Assembly (NCBI RefSeq): GCF_028769735.1 | Contig: NC_088172.1 | Location: 58,187,075 to 58,251,074, forward strand | Origin: Zonotrichia leucophrys gambelii | Lineage: Eukaryota; Chordata; Aves; Passeriformes; Passerellidae | Length of the DNA: 64,000 nt | Direction of reading: 5' to 3' | In this document: one piece after another, positions 26,800-37,172 of the stretch | Layout: every line of letters starts with the position of its first letter | Position numbering within the stretch: position 1 is the stretch's first letter | Notes under the pieces: model-generated | The model's database searches: none | What the model was told of the DNA's origin: nothing | What the model saw: the letters and a program-made list of their open reading frames with translations, nothing else | Position numbers and translations under genes: made by a program

Positions 26800-27070
26800 T
26801 GCCAGGTGGTACACAAACCTTCCTCTGTCCACTGCAGTATATCTGCCCTCCTTCCTTGCTTCCACTTTCAGCCTTAACTTCCTGATATTGCCTGTTCTGC
26901 CTTTGGGCTCTGCTTTGCACCTGCCTCTTTTCCACAGGTCTTCTGCTTTAATCCTGGGTCTAAGTCAGCAGTTTCCTCCAGCTTGGCTTTTCAGTACCTT
27001 TCCCTAGCCCTGCCTTGGCTCTCCAGCCGCCTTGTCCAGTTCTGCCTTGGTTTTTTTCTCTTAATATTGA
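26800..27070. other. Pyrimidine-biased block (plus strand)
   Basis: The plus strand is strongly C/T-rich, with irregular recurrences of CTGCCTT, CCTTGG and TTCCT. It has few purine runs, unlike the flanking AT-rich DNA. It may be a decayed simple or low-order tandem repeat. No coding or RNA-gene signature is visible. Confidence 0.45.
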
Positions 27071-27709
27071 ATGCAGGAACTAATGCCCTCCACACCTGCC
27101 ATTATGATTCAGAACTCTTCTTTATTATTATCTCAGCACTCCCATTATTGCATAAGTCTGAGGAAAAAAACACAAGCAGGAATGGCAAAGTGCAAATATA
27201 ATGACATGATCTTCAGTATAAAGGTCTTAGTATAAAAACCCAGCCATTATTTCACAGGTACCTAGAACAAAGGGGATGACACACAGAGAAAATGTTCTGC
27301 AAAATTACAGAGATATCTGCAAAATTATTTTGTTTATCTAACTCACAGCATAGGGAGAGAGCTGCCTTATTTTCTGTATCCTGAGAATGCTGTGATTTGA
27401 CCTGTGCAATTGCCAAGCCAAGGGCTTTTGTGAAAATAGACCTAAACAAAAAAGTTAAGCAGCAGGTGGATCAGGACTTCAGCTTCGTGAACAGACGTGA
27501 AATGAATCCTCAGGAATGGTGTGTGAGTAGAAAAATAAAAGTGAGGGTGGAAAATAAACATAGACTGGGGACTAGGGCAGCAAAGAAATGTTGAAATTCT
27601 AAATACATTTTGTTCTCAAAGTCTGAATTATAACATTGCTTTGGCCTCTCAAAGTCCCAAGAACTGCTTCGTACAGCGTGTCCCTGACCAAAACACAGAA
27701 TAAAATGTA

Positions 27710-27822
27710 ATCACAAAATCATAGAATGGTTTGGGCTAGAAGGGAACCCTAAAGATTATCTCACCCAATCTCTCCTGCTGCTTTCTCCCAACACCTTCCA
27801 GACCAGGCTGCTCAAATGCCAT
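27710..27822 (-). mobile_element. CR1 LINE 3'-end fragment
   Basis: The sequence AATCATAGAATGGTTTGGG (27717-27735), then AGAAGGGAACCCTAAAGATTA, CACCTTCCAGACCAGG and TGCTCAAA follows the reverse complement of a bird CR1 3' end. The AATCATAGAAT start is one unit of the terminal octamer array. The element lies on the minus strand, is cut to about 110 bp and has diverged, including the loss of the usual C-rich run. Confidence 0.88.
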
Positions 27823-30800
27823 TAGTATTTCACTCCTTACAGTACATTTCATGCTTTCTACTTTCTTCCACATAGTTTTTTTGAAACTGTTTTCCCTGGA
27901 TAAAATCCAGTGCAGCTGCTCTTACCTTAAGAAGAAATTAAGTAAGAAGCATATTATTCCTAGTGCTGATATTTTAATTAGTCCTCATAATTGCTTCAGC
28001 CAGTTAAAAAAACATTTTTCTGCCTAAGCACCACAGCCAGCTGTTAGGTGAACTGTGATTTTGAGGCTAGAACTAAATGTGTCTTTAGTATTAGATAGCC
28101 AAAGCATGAATTATCTGTATAATTTCCACAGTTTCAGCTTAAGATATTGCTTGTCTTTTAGCAGAGGCTTTATGCATTTGTCTCCATGAGATACAAGGGG
28201 AGATACTGATATATGTTCTCCCTCACTGTGAATATCTATTCTTAGGATGCTGAACCTTTGTCTTTCTTCAAGTGGCATGTTATCCTAGAAATCCCAGTTC
28301 AAAGGTTTAATGAATTGGAGCAAAAATTCAAATTATGTAAGTTTTCTATACTTGGAAATGTTCACTGGCACATTAATATCTTACAAGTCTGCCCTGCTCT
28401 GAAGAAAAATGGATCATCTGGAGATTGGACATTTTGACCTGTGCCACAATTATCTCTGTGCAGTCAGATACATCAGTGTTGTTGTAACTTAGAGCAGAGC
28501 TAACCCAGTTGGTAAATTGAGGATTATTAAGCAATGTAAATTGCTTCAGCTTATGAGTGTTTCAGAATTCTGAGTTAAAACAAACACTTACAGTAACATT
28601 GATATGTTATTTTATTCTTATGGTCTGTATTGCATGAAGATTTTGTTTTTTTCAGGTAAATGTTCTTATTTTGCTCTCTTGTAATGATCTAAAGTAAGGA
28701 AAAACCATGCACATCAAATGTCCATAATATGTGATATTTCCCAAAAGTTCACAAATTATTTTTTAAAATTTCTTTTTTTCCTCTTCATAGCTGCACTCCT
28801 CTTTATATTTCCATATTAGACACCTGCCATTTGTCTGGTTTTTACCAATTTCCACAGTGCCAGGAGGTAGTGCCATTCAGCGTTTGATGCTGTGTCTCTC
28901 AGTAAATGACACTTTTGACACACATCTGTGCATTACATCCCCTTACTGATATACCCACCTGCTCCCTGAATTGACTGAGGCTCACAGGAAGAGAAAGGCA
29001 GCTCTCATTCTTTCTTTGTGATATTAGAGTGCTCTTTGTCAGTTCATGAATGCTTGGCCCCAAATTTCTATCCCTGCATTCTCAAAAAAATTCTTCATTT
29101 TTAGCTGGAAGCAACATTAAAATGTCATTTAAAGGTGACTTCATCCACCTTCCCAAGGAAAGAATACTACTGGTACCTGTGCCTTCACCCTCCAAGAGTG
29201 CCTCAGCCAATCTATCTGGTTCAAATGGTTTGTGGTCAGTAGGCTGTATCTGTATTGTTCCAGTTCCTTTTACATCTATGCAAAATATTGGACAAGCCTT
29301 TCTCTCATTGCATCCTAAATTTTACATACCATTTTCAGCCTTCCTGAAATAGGAATTGTTTGTTGCTGTGAGATTTGCAAATCATTCCTGTAAGAAGTTT
29401 TGAGATTCAGCCATCCTACATCTTGACTATAAGTAGTTCAAAAATTTGAGACTTTTATTAGTATTTGATCCATTATTTTTAAATTTGACTCACATTATGA
29501 TGTCCATATGTATGGGTGTATTTGTTTACATGATGTAATAACACAGAATGGGAAATAACTCTCTCATTACTGGAATACATTTTTCAGCTTAATCTCAAAC
29601 CTGTCTCCATTAGAAATGTGAAGTGTGGCAAAACTAATCAGCTATCACCTGTCATAGTAGTTTAATTAAATTGTAGTTTCTCTTTCTCTACAAAAACTCC
29701 AAACTGAACTCCCTAATTTTGAACAGACTGTTCAACTATCTTTAATTAGTCTTAAGTAAATATTCAAACTTAATAATGCAGAAGCTTTAGTGAGCATGTT
29801 ATGCTCCTGTATGCCAATGACATTTTTCTAACCTAACATAATTTGATAGTTTTATGAGCTTCAACACAGTGTCAGTCAGTGCCTGTTCTGTATTTTCATG
29901 TAAATGTTCCTGTCATCAGGAGAAATCCTTGAAAAGAGATAGAGAAGTAGGATGTTTTCAAATGGCTCATCCTGAAAAGGCAAAAAGTACAGTAAAGAAA
30001 AACTAATATGGTCTTTTTGCTGTATCATCTAACAGTATTGCAAGCAATTAGCTTTACATTGGGGGCCTGAAACAGGAGAAATTCTCTGAGCACTTGAGCA
30101 ACTACCTTTTCCAGGCAGGGACAGAAAAATTGCATTAACTGTTTTTTTGTGAAGGATGCTTCAGGCTGATCAGTGGCTTGTAGTTTGCTGAGTTTTGAAT
30201 TTTGATTTAAATTTCTTTAAATATACTTTCCCAACCTAGGTGCTTTTACTCAATCACACTGTTATTCACTTTACTATAGGAAGGCTGGAGAGGGTTCACA
30301 CAGCTCATTTCATGTCAGAAAACCAGTGGAAGTTTCTGATGTAGAAAGGAGGACTGCAGAAAAGAAAAAAACATTCATGAAAGAAAAAGGGAGAAGGAAA
30401 AAATTTCCTCTAGGGATGCTGCCCAGTCTGGTCTAGCACTTAGAAGTCTTATCTGTTGTGGAGGAAGTGTTCCTGTGCCAGTGTCTTTCTGTGGTCTGAT
30501 GAAACCCTAGCCTGGGAGGCTGGAAACAGCTTATTTTGACAAGACAAACAGAGCTGGCCCATTTCAACGGGTCAGATCAGCTCAGGCCTCTCCCTCCCCA
30601 CTGCATTTCTCATTCATTGTGTTGGCTCAAGCATCTTCTTTCAGCATATGTATTTTTTCATTATCAAGAGAGAATGCTAATTTCTACCTTTCAGTTTTTA
30701 CTGAAGTACAAACCTGTGTTCAGTACAGGCTGTTACTGGAAGGATAAATTTTACAGCCAGCTTACAGGCAAGGATGGCACTTCACTAAAAAATCTAATAT

Positions 30801-30992
30801 AAAGTCTGAATGTGATTCAAATATCAAAAGAGTATCAAAATACAAGTTCTTTATTTAAACCTCAGATGGAATTGCTGAGCTAATGCAGAGTCTATTTGCT
30901 AATAGATGTGCCTCTGATTGAAAGAAGGCTGAGTTAAATGAAAGTAATTAATATTTCAATGTCAATGTTAATGTTTCCACATGTAGTGCATA

Positions 30993-31040
30993 TTACATTA
31001 TAATGTAATGTCACATTATAATGTCACATTATAATGTCAC
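30993..31040. repeat. Palindromic 13-bp tandem array
   Basis: The array opens with the perfect 16-bp palindrome TTACATTATAATGTAA (30993-31008). Two exact tandem copies of TCACATTATAATG follow (31011-31023 and 31024-31036), and then TCAC. Every unit contains the self-complementary core ACATTATAATGT, so each repeat is itself a small hairpin. It is a tiny minisatellite, probably grown by hairpin-prompted slippage. Confidence 0.93.
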
Positions 31041-33340
31041 AAATGGTCTTTTTTAACTTTATTGCTACAATTTAGCTGCAATGCTTAGATAAATGGAAGC
31101 CCCAAACGTTGATTTGGGATGCTGTTTGAGAGGTGATTACAGTTTTTTTAAGCAGGCAAAAAACACTCCCTCAATGACAATGCAAAAAGCACCAAACCAG
31201 AGTTCATACCTGCGTTATGGAACGTTAAGTGACCACCATTCTGTAATATTTTTTTGCTTAAAGTTCTGACAAAAAATAAATCTTACATCTAGATATATTT
31301 TCTACCTCCTGAAAAGGTGTCTCAGGATACAGAGAGTTCCATCATTTTCCTGATTTTCTTGTTCCACTTTATTGAATATACAATTGGAATGTACCATGCT
31401 GAATAGTTCTAAGAATTTTCTGGCTTGTTTCAGTCTTTTTTTGGGAAAAAAAATAGAAAAAGAAAGAAAAAATATGTGGAAATGTGTAAACAATCCAGGA
31501 AACAGTGAGTGAAAGCTACGATCTTCCACCTGACCTTGTAGCCTGCTTCCAAGCTACAGCAATGGACTCCATTGCATGCTCTTTTTTTAGCTCCTTTTCT
31601 GCGCTTCAGCCTGATTGCTGCAAAAAAAATCAAGAGTTCCCTTTAGATTGACCAATGCCTTGAGACACCTGGGAAGGAATATGTGCCTTTCAAATTGCTT
31701 AGACAAAGAATGTGAACCCAAGTTTCTGTCTGTGTTAACAGCTTTAGCACTGAGTTAATGTGCAAAGCGAGCAATGCCCCTACTTAATCAGATTCTTCCA
31801 ACCAAGTGCCTGCTGCCTGCCTTGAGAGGCCCCAAGTAGGTGCCCTGTGAGAAGACCAGATTGTCCATTCCTAGTCTAATGGCTTGGGAATCAAGGACCT
31901 TCAACCACCCAATAGAGATGGTTACACCACAGTTGACAATGCTCAGATACTAACTTTAGAACTCAAAATCAGTCTTTTGATGGTTTTCATTCCTTTTTTC
32001 TGTTCTTCTGCTGTACAGAATTTGAATGACCACTATCATTACTCTGAATCTGGCCCTTATTATATTGCACATGGGCTATAAAGGGCTGAGTAGTCTAAAG
32101 AGATGCATATTTACTCTAATTCCAGCTCTGGGAAAAAACTTTAACTTGTTCAAGCTGACTCTGACAATAATTGCTGCCTGAAATGAGTCAATAGATTGCT
32201 TCTTGAAAAAGTAACCACTGCACATGCTTCTGAATGATATTGACAGTTTCCTGGGGAAAATGCAGATCTGGGGACTAAGGTGCTTGGTACCCGGTTGACT
32301 GGCACTAGGACCACACTGGAGAAACATTTTGGGCTTTATTGGAGTCAATTCTGACTTCTACAGAAGCAAAACAAGCTCATTACTTCTCACCATATTCCCC
32401 TGTATATTGTTTTAGATTAAATGAAAATTGAATTGAGACATGGTTACAACTTTTCCATTGCTGTGTTGAGAGGCCTAGCAGAGCCAAGCTCCTCAGTTGC
32501 CCATCTAAAATGTATCTGCCACCCCATTTTCCTAATGTCTGCTACAATCATTAAGGTCTTGTACAACACCCCAACAAATTAAAAATTGGCCAAGATGATT
32601 ACAGTCTCTGCTCTATTAACAGTGTCCATGAAAAGTGTTTTGCAGTGCTGCTACTGCTGGTTCCACTGCTGGGGTAATGACAAAATTGTATAGGATCACA
32701 GCTGTATAACTCCAGGAATTTACCTTCTCTGCTCTCTCTTGTAGTCAGAAGTCACATTTTTCTGTAGAGTGAGTTACTAAAAGTAATTTCTGAATGAAAA
32801 GCAAAGGAAAAAATAATTTCCACCCTTTCGGGATAAAGTTGCATGTTCTGCATGTGTTTGCTTTTCATAGTGCTGTTAAGCATTCTTTATATTTTTTCAA
32901 ACAAAATCTAGATACCGATTCCTAGGGTCATTCATTTAAGAACAGTTTTTATATCAGAAAAGATATAGAAACTTCTTTTAGTGCTGGAACCACACCAGGA
33001 AAGGGATTTCACTTAATCCATTTTCTGAGGGGAATGTATCTTAGTTCCCCTCTGCAGAAGCAAATTTTATCTTAAAATGTAATCTCAAAATGAGAATATA
33101 AGATATTTAGATCAGAAACTGTTTTGGTGACCATCAAAGAAACTGCAAAATTCTTAAGCAATTATAGCTAGAACTGTATTTTTACACACGAAAATTACTT
33201 TGAAAAAAGAAAAGTTAAATCCACATGCAGTCAAAGAGCTGTGCTGCCGGAGCTCTGGCTTGGACTTGAAAGAGATACAGGTCCATCACTTGAATACAAA
33301 TTTTATCTGGTGCAACACAATTGGTGCGCTTGAAGATGAA

Positions 33341-33364
33341 AACTAATCAGGCCTAATTGATGAG
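33341..33364. promoter_or_regulatory. Near-palindromic homeodomain-like element
   Basis: AACTAATCAGGCCTAATTGATGAG is an imperfect palindrome centred on AGGCCT, with a TAATC core on one side and AATTGA on the other. It sits just upstream of a long T-rich tract (33399-33432). It resembles a paired homeodomain binding site. The support is motif resemblance only. Confidence 0.15.
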
Positions 33365-34907
33365 TTTTGGCCTCTTTATAGACTTATACATAAGTCTCTT
33401 TTTTTTTTTCTTTTCTTTTTTTTTTTCTTTCCCAGCTAGCAGGTATTGAAATGCACTGGGCACAAAGACTTCCAGGCCAATGAAATGAAACCTGCTAACT
33501 CTAGTCATATAAAGCTTTCAGGAGAATTAGTATTTCTGAAGACTACCTAGCTGTTGTTTTGACTTGGGAACTTTCACCATCTGCAAAGTACTCTTGACAG
33601 AAACCAGATTATTATTAATCTCTGTTCATCTGTCAGTATTAGAAGAATATTAAACTGCTGCATAATTCATCTTGGTAGTATATTTGATTTGTGGCCTGAA
33701 ATTTTAAAGTTTTTTACTATATTTACTCAGATTAATTTTTATTACCAATTCTCGTTTCTATTTGTTCTGCAGAGACATTCATACAGTTGACTCTTACCCC
33801 TAAGATAGTTGACTTACTTGCTTAGAATGGAAAAAAAATATATATGTATATTCCTTGAGCTAAAGGACTGTTGAGGACATATGTGTACCTTAAATGCTTT
33901 CTTTTGAAATGTTTAGCCTCTGTAGTCTGAATTGGATCTCTGCCCTGTATAAATTTTCCTCCAAGAGAAGTATGCTTGTTTTATAAACTGCACATTCTGT
34001 CATGTGAAGTTGCAACCCTAACTGCACATACCAAATAAATTTGAATCACTTTCTGGATTCTTCAGTGTGTTTTTGTAAGCTGTCTTTTTGCAGCTAAATA
34101 ATAGCTGATATCAGTGACATGACATAATGTTCACAAAACCAAAACACACAAAATTCAGCAAAAGCAGTTTTAAGATGTTGCATACTCAATAAGGAAGAAA
34201 AGGGAGGCTGATGGAAGTGGTGGAATTTACGGACCCATTGCATTTTTGTCTTGAGCAGCCATTGCTAGTTTGTTTTTCTGGGCTTCAATTCCTGAAAAGG
34301 TGTGAAAGCTTTCTAGACGGGGGGCGTCCTCCTCAGCAAGCCCAGTGATCCTGTCTCTTTCAGCTGGGTTTCCTTAACTCTGCTCTGTGAACTCTGTGGG
34401 ATTGGGGTTGCTGAGCCTCCGCTCCTTCACAGCCTCTTCTAAACAGAGGATTAAACAACTGGGTGGGATATGCACAGGGGTCCTTACAGTTTTTCCCCAA
34501 GAGGCTGCTGGCAAGAACTTCTAAAAAAGAAAAATTTGAGCTGGTTTGACCTTGGGCTCTAATAGCTTTTCCCCCCCCTGTGAGATGCATTGTCTTGCAT
34601 GTAATTTATTTCTCTGAGTTGGTATGAGATGTCAGTTCCACTTGGCTGCACTTCTTGTAGAAATCCACTTCTTTGCTACAGGTTCTTCTTTGCTACATGT
34701 TGGAAATCATGTGGTGGGGAGGATGGAGACCTTGCCTGTCACCACTGTATGCATATAAAGGAGCCATTTACATTAATAGCTGGTGAAGTAATTACCTTTT
34801 TCCTTTTTTTCTTTTTTGTTCCATTTTTTCTTCTTTTATGTTTTTGTTTTAAAAGGCAAGAAATAACAGCTTGTCTCTTGGAGAGCAAATAACACTCTTT
34901 AAAAGCA

Positions 34908-34920
34908 GTTGCCAGGCAAC
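34908..34920. promoter_or_regulatory. RFX-type X-box
   Basis: GTTGCCAGGCAAC is a perfect inverted repeat of GTTGCC with a one-base spacer, and it fits the X-box consensus bound by RFX factors (half site GTTGCC, variable short spacer). It lies about 165 bp upstream of the exon-like segment at 35074-35123. A perfect X-box of this length is uncommon by chance, but occupancy is unknown. Confidence 0.4.
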
Positions 34921-35073
34921 CTACATTTACAGTTCTGCACTAAACTCTGAATGGCAAAGAACCTTCCCTTTCCAGCCCCCAAAATAAAATAAAATTGAAA
35001 TAACAGACATACAGAAGACCCACTATTCTAGTGCTCAAAGTGTTTTTGATACCATAAAATGTCTTTTTTACAG

Positions 35074-35123
35074 TGATATTCAGAATGGAGCAACCTGCTA
35101 GTGTTGTGGAACAACAAATTCAG
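35074..35123 (+). other. Exon-like segment with a strong-context ATG (hypothetical)
   Basis: A pyrimidine tract ending TTTTTTACAG precedes 50 bp that end in CAG before a GTAAAT donor-like site. Within it the ATG at 35085-35087 has A at -3 and G at +4, a good initiation context. The frame then stays open for exactly 13 codons to the putative donor (MEQPASVVEQQIQ), leaving phase 0. This arrangement fits an alternative first coding exon of a plus-strand gene whose other exons lie outside the window. I do not recognise the peptide, and splice-like pairs also occur by chance in 64 kb. Confidence 0.2.
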
Positions 35124-36983
35124 GTAAATGAAGGAGGATTATTTTTTCTTCTGAAATGCACTTGTTTACCACAAGTTTGAGAAGGAATGCAGAAGAATTG
35201 TTGATAATTTTCCAATCAAACACTGAGAAGAAAATTTCACCCTGATCTTCAAGGAATGGCGTGAATCATTACTGTTTCTATGGGTATAGGTGCACATGTT
35301 TTTCCCCAAGAAAGAAACTAAACACCTTTCATGTTCTAGGCTGCTACCAGGGAGATGGCTGGGGGCAACCTGCGGCAAGGAATGGCTTCTCCCACTGCTT
35401 CACATGCTTTTTTTGGCATGTGAAATTCTTTTTGTGAAGTTTTAGATGGAAATACAAACAGATATGTGAATAATGTGAGAAGAGTGTCAGACTGTGGAAC
35501 TGCCAATGAACTCATGTGCTCTAGCACAGAAATTGTTAAGATAGAGATGCGTGTACACACAAAATTCCTGTATCCAGTCCTGTAGTTCTAGTGATTCAAA
35601 TCTGTGCATCACTGAGACATCACAATATGAGCAACAAATGTTAGTTTGCAGGATTTTGCTTTTCCAGGAGGCAGATCAGAAGGACTAAGGAGAGTTGTTA
35701 AGGTCAATTCTAGGCATCGCCCCCACTTCAGCAGAGTCAACCACAAGGAGAACACTCACCTGAGCCCTGGAATGTGAAGATATTTCAGGAAAGAGCTTTG
35801 GGTTCAGGTAGAACTTTAGGTTTCATGGGTTTATACACCCGATTTTCCATTTCTCTGCTATTCCATGCAGGGTGGAATAAGCCTGTACAGAGCCCACAAA
35901 CTCTTCTTTGAGCCTCTGTGTGAATCACAACATTTTGTGTACCTCTATCTTTGGAATTTTGTCATTAATTGTAATTTTCCTTCTTAGTTTTCTCTTTCAA
36001 ACTGCTGAATAATATTTTGTGTACAAAACTGTCTGTTGCATTCAGAGGTACATTTCAGTTGGGAGGGAGTTTATTACAGCTCCTGACAGATTCTTAGCCA
36101 TGCAGGGCTTACTGAAAAATGAGCTCTCTAAAGATAATGGTTTTGAATGCCTTTTGAGTGCCTTCATGCTACCAGGAAAAAGACAATTAAATACAAAGAT
36201 TGTAGGGGTCTTTGGCTGCTGAGTGCCAATCTCTTAATTTCATTTTATTGTCTTCACTTTGCTCCCTTTTCCACAAGAGAAAGGCACACAGAACTGCACA
36301 GATTTTAGTGCTATGTTGGATCATTTTTGCCATGAGGCTCAGCATTGAAGCTGAGAGTCTCATGGCCTCCATTTGGCATATTTTAAGATTAACAATACCT
36401 TGGTCAAGAGGGACCAGATGGACACAGCTCATTGAATTTTTTTTTTTTTTTTGAGACAGGTTTTTGTCTGCAGAATACAAGAAGCAAAAGCACATTTCTG
36501 TATTGGTATCTCCTTGTGTTTGTGTCAGCAACCATGAAGATTTTTGTTTTTGCAGTCACTTCCAGTTGAACTGCATTTTGCACAGGATTTTAAAGCCTGT
36601 TGTTGATGCCTTCTCCAAATGAGTTTTTCTATGCACAGCAAATAACAATGGGATAGATCAAGACATTGGCCTGATAAAATATTTGAGCTTACCTGGCAGT
36701 CTGTCAGTGAGTTCCATTGGAGCACCCAAAAGCGCTGTGCTTGCTTGCCTGCCAGTGTCAGCAGCACAAAAGCCATTTAAGGGTTTGAGTGTCCCACGTT
36801 CTTCGTAGTATCTGTAGACTTCCCCTGCCTGCTGCTCAGGGGAAGAAGGAGGACATAAAGTACCACCCAAAGAATGAATTTGTATTGTGTGACTAGGGTT
36901 TTGTCCAAGAACTTTTCAGGAAAGCTTAGGGAAATATTCACAGTTAAGGAAGAGAATAGGAAAGATGATAAATTTATAGTTAG

Positions 36984-37172
36984 CACAGAATTGCAGAGTG
37001 CCTGAGGTTGGAAGGTCTGACCACTGGAGATCAATTGGTCCAAATCCCTTACTCACGCAGTGCCACCTAAGGTTGATTGCCCAGCACCATCCAGATGGCT
37101 TTTGAGTATCTGCAATGATGGAAACTCCAGGCAACCTGTGTTAGGGCTGGCTGAACTCAGTGGTGAAGAGGA
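36984..37172 (-). mobile_element. CR1 LINE 3'-end fragment
   Basis: The order is CACAGAATTGCAGAGTGCCTG, GAGGTTGGAAGGTCTGACC, GGAGATCAATTGGTCCAA, TGATTGCCCAGCACCAT, GATGGCTTTTGAGTATCT and GATGGAAACTCCAGGCAACCT. This tracks the reverse complement of a well-known bird CR1 3' region (GAGGTTGGAAGGGACC, GATCATCTGGTCCAA, GTTGCCCAGGACCA, GGATGGAGACTCCA). The element is on the minus strand. It is from a different CR1 subfamily than the copies at 23.6 and 44.2 kb, and the terminal octamer end is lost. Confidence 0.9.

Larger units (their letters stand above)
24367..27709. other. Unique noncoding DNA with a candidate enhancer and a C/T-rich block
   Basis: No gene is supported. Two sub-regions stand out and are listed separately: a motif-dense patch at 26085-26200 and a pyrimidine-biased stretch at 26800-27070. 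The short open frames elsewhere carry no recognisable domain. Confidence 0.55.
27823..36983. other. Unique AT-rich noncoding DNA
   Basis: This is the longest transposon-poor stretch of the window. Listed separately are the palindromic array at 30993-31040, the near-palindrome at 33341-33364, and the X-box and exon-like segment at 34908-35123. Long T-rich tracts occur at 33399-33432 and 34795-34852, and a run of 16 T at 36437-36452. Open frames of up to 114 codons (for example 36187-36531, minus) overlap others in several frames and have no domains. Confidence 0.5.

Noticed and set aside
36437..36470. Poly-T followed by GAGACAGG, resembling the start of an antisense Alu element
   Set aside because: Only about eight bases after the T run match; the following sequence is not Alu, and the other repeats are avian, so this is coincidence.
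36187..36531. 114-codon minus-strand frame
   Set aside because: It includes a lysine run from the poly-T tract and overlaps other frames; no recognisable domain.
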